Source: Mxb001 sp049317345 (GTDB lineage Bacteria > Actinomycetota > Actinomycetes > S36-B12). From it: DNA of 8,327 bases. The DNA lies in NCBI GenBank assembly GCA_049317345.1, contig JBMOIL010000110.1, positions 1-8,327 of the forward strand. The letters run 5' to 3'. The notes beneath the pieces were generated by a model, which saw only the letters and a list, made by a program, of their open reading frames with translations, had not been told where the DNA came from and made no database searches. Made by a program: the position numbers and the translations under genes. Below, one piece after another: positions 5,239 to 8,327 of this stretch (position 1 is the first letter of the stretch; each line of letters begins with the position of its first letter).

Positions 5239-6099
5239 ATGCCCCGCGAAGTGAGCGAGCGCGCCCGCGCGCTGCTCGCCGGAGAGTGGCAGCCACCGCC
5301 CCTCAGGGATGCGTCCACCGTTGTGCTCCTGCGCGACGCCGGGGGGCTCGAGACCTACTTGATGCGACGTGCACCCAGCATGGCCTTTGCTGCGGGTATG
5401 CATGTCTTCCCCGGCGGCCGCATTGATGATGCGGATGGCGACATGGACGTCGCCTGGATCGGCGATCCGCTCGATCCGCAGCGCATGACGGCGACGCAGC
5501 ACCAGGCGCGCGGTCTCATCGTCGGAGCCGTGCGCGAGGTCTTCGAGGAGACCGGCGTACTCCTTGCCGTCGACGAATCCGGGCGCGTCCCCGCCGAAGA
5601 CGACGCATGGGAGGACGACCGCGCTGCGGTGGCCGAGTCCAGCCCCGCCCTCGCGGAGGTCCTCGACCGTCGTCGCCTTCGCATCGATCCCGGCCTGCTC
5701 CCGCTGTGGACCCACTGGGTCACGCCTGAGGTGGAGTCCAAGAGATACGACGTGCGCTTCTTCGTGGCCGCCGTGCCGCCTGGTCAGCAGGCCCGCGATG
5801 TGAGCGGCGAGGCAGATCAGGTGGTGTGGACTTCCCCGGCCGCGGCCCTCGGCGACTATGCGCGCGGTCGCCTACCCATGCTGCCGCCGACCGTCGCCAC
5901 TCTCGCCGACCTCGCGGCGCTGCCCGATGTAGCCAGTGTCCTTGCGAGCGCGGGCGATCGCGACGTGCGCCCGCTGATGCCTCGCCCCAGGATGGAGGCG
6001 GGCGGGGTGATCGCCTGGGACGTCATCGACGTGCGCGATGGGTCCGTCATCGTGCGTTTGCCTGCCGAACCGGCGGGATCGGAGGTTGCGGGCGCATGA
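5239..6099 (+). CDS. NUDIX hydrolase, NUDT19/CoA-pyrophosphatase-like
   Basis: Cytoplasmic hydrolase of 286 residues that should cleave a nucleoside diphosphate linked to another group, using Mg or Mn. The Nudix box is split: FPGG at 57-60 is followed about 39 residues later by REVFEETG (99-106), instead of the usual 14, an insertion like that in eukaryotic NUDT19. The stretch from R44-A45 through G53 to FPGG matches the spacing of the CoA-pyrophosphatase motif (R-[SA]-x3-R-x3-G-x3-FPGG), except that the second arginine is A49. CoA or acyl-CoA is therefore a reasonable substrate guess, not a proven one. ATG 5239 has no ribosome site at proper distance. A CTG at 5224, in frame and forming a CTGA overlap with the RidA stop, has GGAGG (5212-5216) seven bases upstream and may be the true start. 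The stop overlaps the next gene as ATGA. Confidence 0.88.
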   Translation: MPREVSERARALLAGEWQPPPLRDASTVVLLRDAGGLETYLMRRAPSMAFAAGMHVFPGGRIDDADGDMDVAWIGDPLDPQRMTATQHQARGLIVGAVREVFEETGVLLAVDESGRVPAEDDAWEDDRAAVAESSPALAEVLDRRRLRIDPGLLPLWTHWVTPEVESKRYDVRFFVAAVPPGQQARDVSGEADQVVWTSPAAALGDYARGRLPMLPPTVATLADLAALPDVASVLASAGDRDVRPLMPRPRMEAGGVIAWDVIDVRDGSVIVRLPAEPAGSEVAGA

Positions 6100-6902
6100 G
6101 CGGTCTCCCCGTGATCGGATCCGATGCTCCGTGGGCCGGTGGCGCATTCAGCGCGACAGTGATGTGCATCCTGGCGCCCAACGCGAGTCCGATGACCCTT
6201 GACGGCACCAACACCTGGGTTATCGGCCAGGCGGGCGGAGCGCTCATCGTGATCGACCCCGGTCCCGATGATGACGCGCACCTGCAGGAGATCGTGGATG
6301 CGACCGAGGGGCGAGTGGCGCAGATCCTGCTCACCCACGGCCACCCGGACCACGCTGAAGGTGCCCACCGCCTGCACGAGATGACGGGCGCCGCGGTCCG
6401 GGCACTCGATCCCGAGCACGTCCTGGGTGGCGAAGGCCTCGCCGCCGGCGAGGTGATCGTCGCGGGGGATGACGAGATCCACGTGATCAGCACCCCGGGG
6501 CACACGGCCGATTCCTTGAGCTTCCACCTTCCGCGCGACGCGGCGCTACTCACGGGTGACACGGTCCTGGGACGCGGCACGACCGTCGTGGCGTGGCCCG
6601 ACGGCCACCTCGGCGACTACCTCGACTCGCTGAGCGCCCTCCGGGCGCGTGCCGAGGTCACAGGGGCCAGCGCGATCCTGCCCGGGCACGGGCCCGTCCT
6701 GCGCGATCCTGTCGCCGTGCTCGATGCCTATCTCGATCATCGTCGCGCCCGCCTCGATCAGGTGCGCACGGCACTCGCGCAGGGAGCGAGCACGGCGGAG
6801 GAGGTTGTCGATGCCGTGTACGTCGACATCCCCACATCTGTGCGCTGGGCAGCTCTGCTGAGCACTCGCGCTCAACTCGAGTACCTCAAAGGAATCGGCT
6901 GA
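6096..6902 (+). CDS. Metallo-beta-lactamase-fold hydrolase, LACTB2-like (Rv3677c-like)
   Basis: 268-residue cytoplasmic metal-dependent hydrolase. Metal ligands are visible in order: THGHPDH with H81, H83, D85 and H86; PGHTADS with H136; GDTVL with D155; and PGHGP with H198. This is a full two-metal MBL set. The N-terminal block LDGTNTWVIG and the helical tail at about 215-268, resembling a small winged-helix cap, are typical of the LACTB2 group, whose human member is a ribonuclease. Substrates in bacteria are unknown to me; RNA or a thioester are both possible. The beta-lactamase in the fold name does not imply antibiotic resistance. ATG 6096 overlaps the NUDIX stop (ATGA) and is preceded by GGAGG at 6081-6085, ten bases away. 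It is last in the plus-strand operon and converges with crp. The frame is open upstream to 5826, which is NUDIX shadow. Confidence 0.92.
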   Translation: MSGLPVIGSDAPWAGGAFSATVMCILAPNASPMTLDGTNTWVIGQAGGALIVIDPGPDDDAHLQEIVDATEGRVAQILLTHGHPDHAEGAHRLHEMTGAAVRALDPEHVLGGEGLAAGEVIVAGDDEIHVISTPGHTADSLSFHLPRDAALLTGDTVLGRGTTVVAWPDGHLGDYLDSLSALRARAEVTGASAILPGHGPVLRDPVAVLDAYLDHRRARLDQVRTALAQGASTAEEVVDAVYVDIPTSVRWAALLSTRAQLEYLKGIG

Positions 6903-6949
6903 CGTTGTACGTCCCCGCTATCGAGGGATGTCGAGCCGCTCGGTCCTGA
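6903..6949. other. Convergent intergenic gap between MBL gene and crp
   Basis: These 47 bases separate two convergent stop codons. A small hairpin (GACGT, loop TGT, ACGTC, at 6901-6913) overlaps the MBL stop, and a weaker CGAG-CCG-CTCG lies near 6932-6942. Neither is followed by a T run, so no intrinsic terminator can be claimed; termination may be Rho-dependent. Confidence 0.4.
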
Positions 6950-7624
6950 TTAGCGCGCTCGCCGCGCGAGCCGCTCCATATCCATGAGCAGGACCTGGCG
7001 CTGATCCACCTCGATCCATCCGCGCTGAGTGAAATCAGCCAGCGCCTTGTTGACCGTCTCGCGTGACGCACCGACGAGCTGGGCCAACTCCTCCTGCGTG
7101 AGGTCGTGATGGACGAGCACGCCGTCGACACCGGGCTGGCCGAACTTGTCCGCCAACTCCAGCAACTGCTTGGCGACTCGACCGGGCACATCGGAAAACA
7201 CCAGGTCGGCGAGGGCCTCGTTGGTCCGGCGCAACCGCTGCGCGAGCGCCTGCAGGAGTGCCTCGGCCACCTCGGGACGGCCGGTGAGCCAGGGACGCAG
7301 GTCGACGTGCCCGAGCCCGACCACCACGGTGTCGGTCACGGCTGTGGCCGTCGCTGTGCGCGGACCGGGATCGAACAGTGACAACTCGCCGAAGACCTCT
7401 CCCGGGCCGAGGACGGCGAGAAGCGATTCACGACCGTCCGGCGACGTCTGACCCAGCTTCACCTTGCCGTCCAGAATCACGTACATCCGGTCGCCGGGCT
7501 CCCCCTCGGAGAAGATCACGCCGCTGCGGGGCACGCGCTTCTCGGTCATCGAGGCGCGCAGCGCAGCGGCCGCTTCGGCGTCGAGCGCTGAGAAGAGCGG
7601 TGCCTGCATGAGTGCGTCGTCCAC
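6950..7624 (-). CDS. crp: Crp/Fnr-family global regulator (cAMP receptor protein)
   Basis: Cytoplasmic dimeric transcription factor of 224 residues, the same length as M. tuberculosis Crp (Rv3676) and similar along its whole length as I recall that protein. The N-terminal cyclic-nucleotide domain (about 10-115) contains FGELSLFDPGPRTATAT at 78-94; E80, R89 and T90 are the positions that hold the ribose and phosphate of cAMP. A dimerisation helix follows (about 118-145). The DNA-binding winged helix includes LTQEELAQLVGASRETVNKAL at 175-195, with the recognition helix from about S187. Cyclic AMP binding is thus likely intact. GTG 7624 is preceded by a strong AGGAGGAGG on the minus strand, ending four bases before it. 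No canonical TGTGA-N6-TCACA site was seen by eye in the window, so local autoregulation is not supported. Confidence 0.96.
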   Translation of the reverse strand: MDDALMQAPLFSALDAEAAAALRASMTEKRVPRSGVIFSEGEPGDRMYVILDGKVKLGQTSPDGRESLLAVLGPGEVFGELSLFDPGPRTATATAVTDTVVVGLGHVDLRPWLTGRPEVAEALLQALAQRLRRTNEALADLVFSDVPGRVAKQLLELADKFGQPGVDGVLVHHDLTQEELAQLVGASRETVNKALADFTQRGWIEVDQRQVLLMDMERLARRAR

Positions 7625-7645
7625 GGAACCTCCTCCTCACAGTCT

Positions 7646-7659
7646 GGCGCATAGGCGCC
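7646..7659. repeat. Short hairpin upstream of crp ribosome site
   Basis: GGCGC and GCGCC arms enclose ATAG. If the crp transcript starts further upstream, this would fold in its leader about 10 bases before AGGAGG. It has no terminator T run. It may be a minor translation control element or chance in G+C-rich DNA. Confidence 0.25.
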
Positions 7660-7722
7660 CTCGGTGCCCGTGCAGGTGTACGGCGCGGCCGACGAGTTCA
7701 CCCTTCCGACGGGGACGCGACG

Positions 7723-7728
7723 TACCCT
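7723..7728 (+). promoter_or_regulatory. Candidate -10 box for a leaderless nth mRNA
   Basis: TACCCT ends six bases before GTG 7735, the same geometry as at 4548-4543 and 4596-4601. No Shine-Dalgarno sequence precedes the GTG. No convincing -35 was found; TTCACC at 7697-7702 is too far away (20 bp). Confidence 0.45.
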
Positions 7729-7734
7729 GGCCGG

Positions 7735-8327
7735 GTGCCCGACGCCGACCGCTTGGCCCACCGCATGGGCCGGATCCTCGCGGACGCCTACCCCGAGGCC
7801 GGCACAGAGCTCGCCCACACCAGCCCCCTGGAGCTCCTGGTCGCGACCGTTCTGTCGGCACAGAGCACGGACGAGCGCGTCAACGCGGTGACCCCGGCCC
7901 TCTTCGCCCGCTATCCCGATGCGGCCGCCTACGCGGCGGCCGACCGTGCCGAACTGGAGTCCCTGATCCAGACGGTCGGGCTCTACCGCTCCAAGGCAGC
8001 GAGCATCCAGGGGCTAGCCCAGGCACTCTGCGATCGCCATGGAGGCGAGGTGCCGACCACACTCGAGGAGCTCGTGGCCCTGCCCGGAGTCGGCCGCAAG
8101 ACGGCGAATGTCGTGCTGGGCAATGCCTTTGGTGTCCCCGGTATCGCCGTCGACACACACGTCGGCCGTCTCGCACGACGCTTCGGCTGGACTGAGGAGT
8201 CCGCGCCCGAAAAGGTCGAAGCCGACCTCATGCAAATCTTCCCACCATCGGAATGGACCGACCTGTCGCACCGGATGATCCTGCACGGTCGACGCGTCTG
8301 CCATGCCCGCAAGCCGGCCTGCGACGC
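7735..8327 (+). CDS. nth: Endonuclease III (DNA glycosylase/AP lyase), 3' end missing
   Basis: Base-excision repair enzyme that removes oxidised pyrimidines and nicks the resulting abasic site. 197 codons are visible before the right edge. The helix-hairpin-helix is LPGVGRKTANVVL at 116-128, with catalytic lysine K122; the catalytic aspartate is D140 in AVDTHVGR, both at positions matching E. coli K120 and D138. LSAQSTD at 40-46 is the conserved substrate-side segment. The first two of four [4Fe-4S] cysteines are present (C189, C196); the other two would lie just past the window. GTG 7735 is the first plausible start: the frame is open upstream but has no ATG, GTG or TTG back into crp. No ribosome site is present and the mRNA looks leaderless. 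Divergence from crp matches the mycobacterial order. Confidence 0.95.
   Translation, partial: MPDADRLAHRMGRILADAYPEAGTELAHTSPLELLVATVLSAQSTDERVNAVTPALFARYPDAAAYAAADRAELESLIQTVGLYRSKAASIQGLAQALCDRHGGEVPTTLEELVALPGVGRKTANVVLGNAFGVPGIAVDTHVGRLARRFGWTEESAPEKVEADLMQIFPPSEWTDLSHRMILHGRRVCHARKPACD

Larger units (their letters stand above)
7625..7734. promoter_or_regulatory. Divergent intergenic region between crp and nth
   Basis: This 110-base gap contains the crp ribosome site at its left end and the predicted nth -10 at its right end. A hairpin with 5-bp stem (GGCGC 7646-7650, GCGCC 7655-7659, loop ATAG) lies just upstream of the crp ribosome site. I find no good TAnnnT box for crp inside the gap, so its promoter may be atypical or lie within nth. 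Confidence 0.45.

Noticed and set aside
5826..6095. N-terminal extension of the MBL frame
   Set aside because: It overlaps the C-terminal third of the NUDIX gene; the family N-terminus fits ATG 6096 with GGAGG upstream.
6901..6913. GACGT-TGT-ACGTC hairpin as a terminator
   Set aside because: Five-bp stem with no T run on either strand.
7625..7734. Crp operator (TGTGA-N6-TCACA) in the crp/nth gap
   Set aside because: Only isolated GTG and CAC pieces are present at wrong spacing; a matrix scan would be needed to claim a weak site.

Overview
The window comes from a high-GC Gram-positive bacterium of the phylum Actinomycetota. The evidence is the strong G/C bias at third codon positions, a WhiB-family iron-sulfur protein (a family confined to actinobacteria and their phages), and a gene order matching the Mycobacterium tuberculosis block ponA2 - whiB4 - Rv3680 - Rv3679 - Rv3678A - Rv3678c - Rv3677c - crp - nth. 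The genus cannot be told from this stretch.

Layout, left to right. (1) 1-1868, minus: a class A penicillin-binding protein, cut by the left edge inside the transpeptidase domain. (2) 1869-2096: a divergent intergenic region with an AT-rich island and an inverted repeat. (3) 2097-2405, plus: a WhiB4/WblA-type protein. (4) 2417-4536, minus: two overlapping ArsA/Get3-like ATPase genes, converging on whiB. (5) 4537-4607: a compact divergent promoter region with a 13-bp palindrome. (6) 4608-6902, plus: a tightly packed run of a 52-residue DUF4177-type protein, a RidA-like protein, a NUDIX hydrolase with CoA-pyrophosphatase-like motifs, and a metallo-beta-lactamase-fold hydrolase of the LACTB2 type. 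(7) 6950-7624, minus: the cAMP-receptor-type regulator Crp. (8) 7735 to the right edge, plus: endonuclease III (nth), cut before its last two iron-sulfur cysteines.

Functionally this is a conserved housekeeping and stress block: cell-wall synthesis beside a redox-sensing regulator, a paired ATPase of the Get3/ArsA class, a probable metabolite-repair operon, a global cAMP regulator and a base-excision repair enzyme. I see no mobile element, CRISPR array, tRNA, rRNA or toxin system.

The most interesting points are structural. The two ATPases have complementary defects, one lacking the signature lysine and the other the switch-I aspartate, which predicts a heterodimer with one intact and one degenerate site. 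Three genes (4536 minus, 4608 plus, 7735 plus) have a TAnnnT -10 box ending exactly 6 nt before the start codon and no good Shine-Dalgarno, so they look leaderless. The palindrome at 4584-4596 sits in the core promoter of the four-gene operon. The NUDIX gene may start at a CTG in a CTGA overlap.
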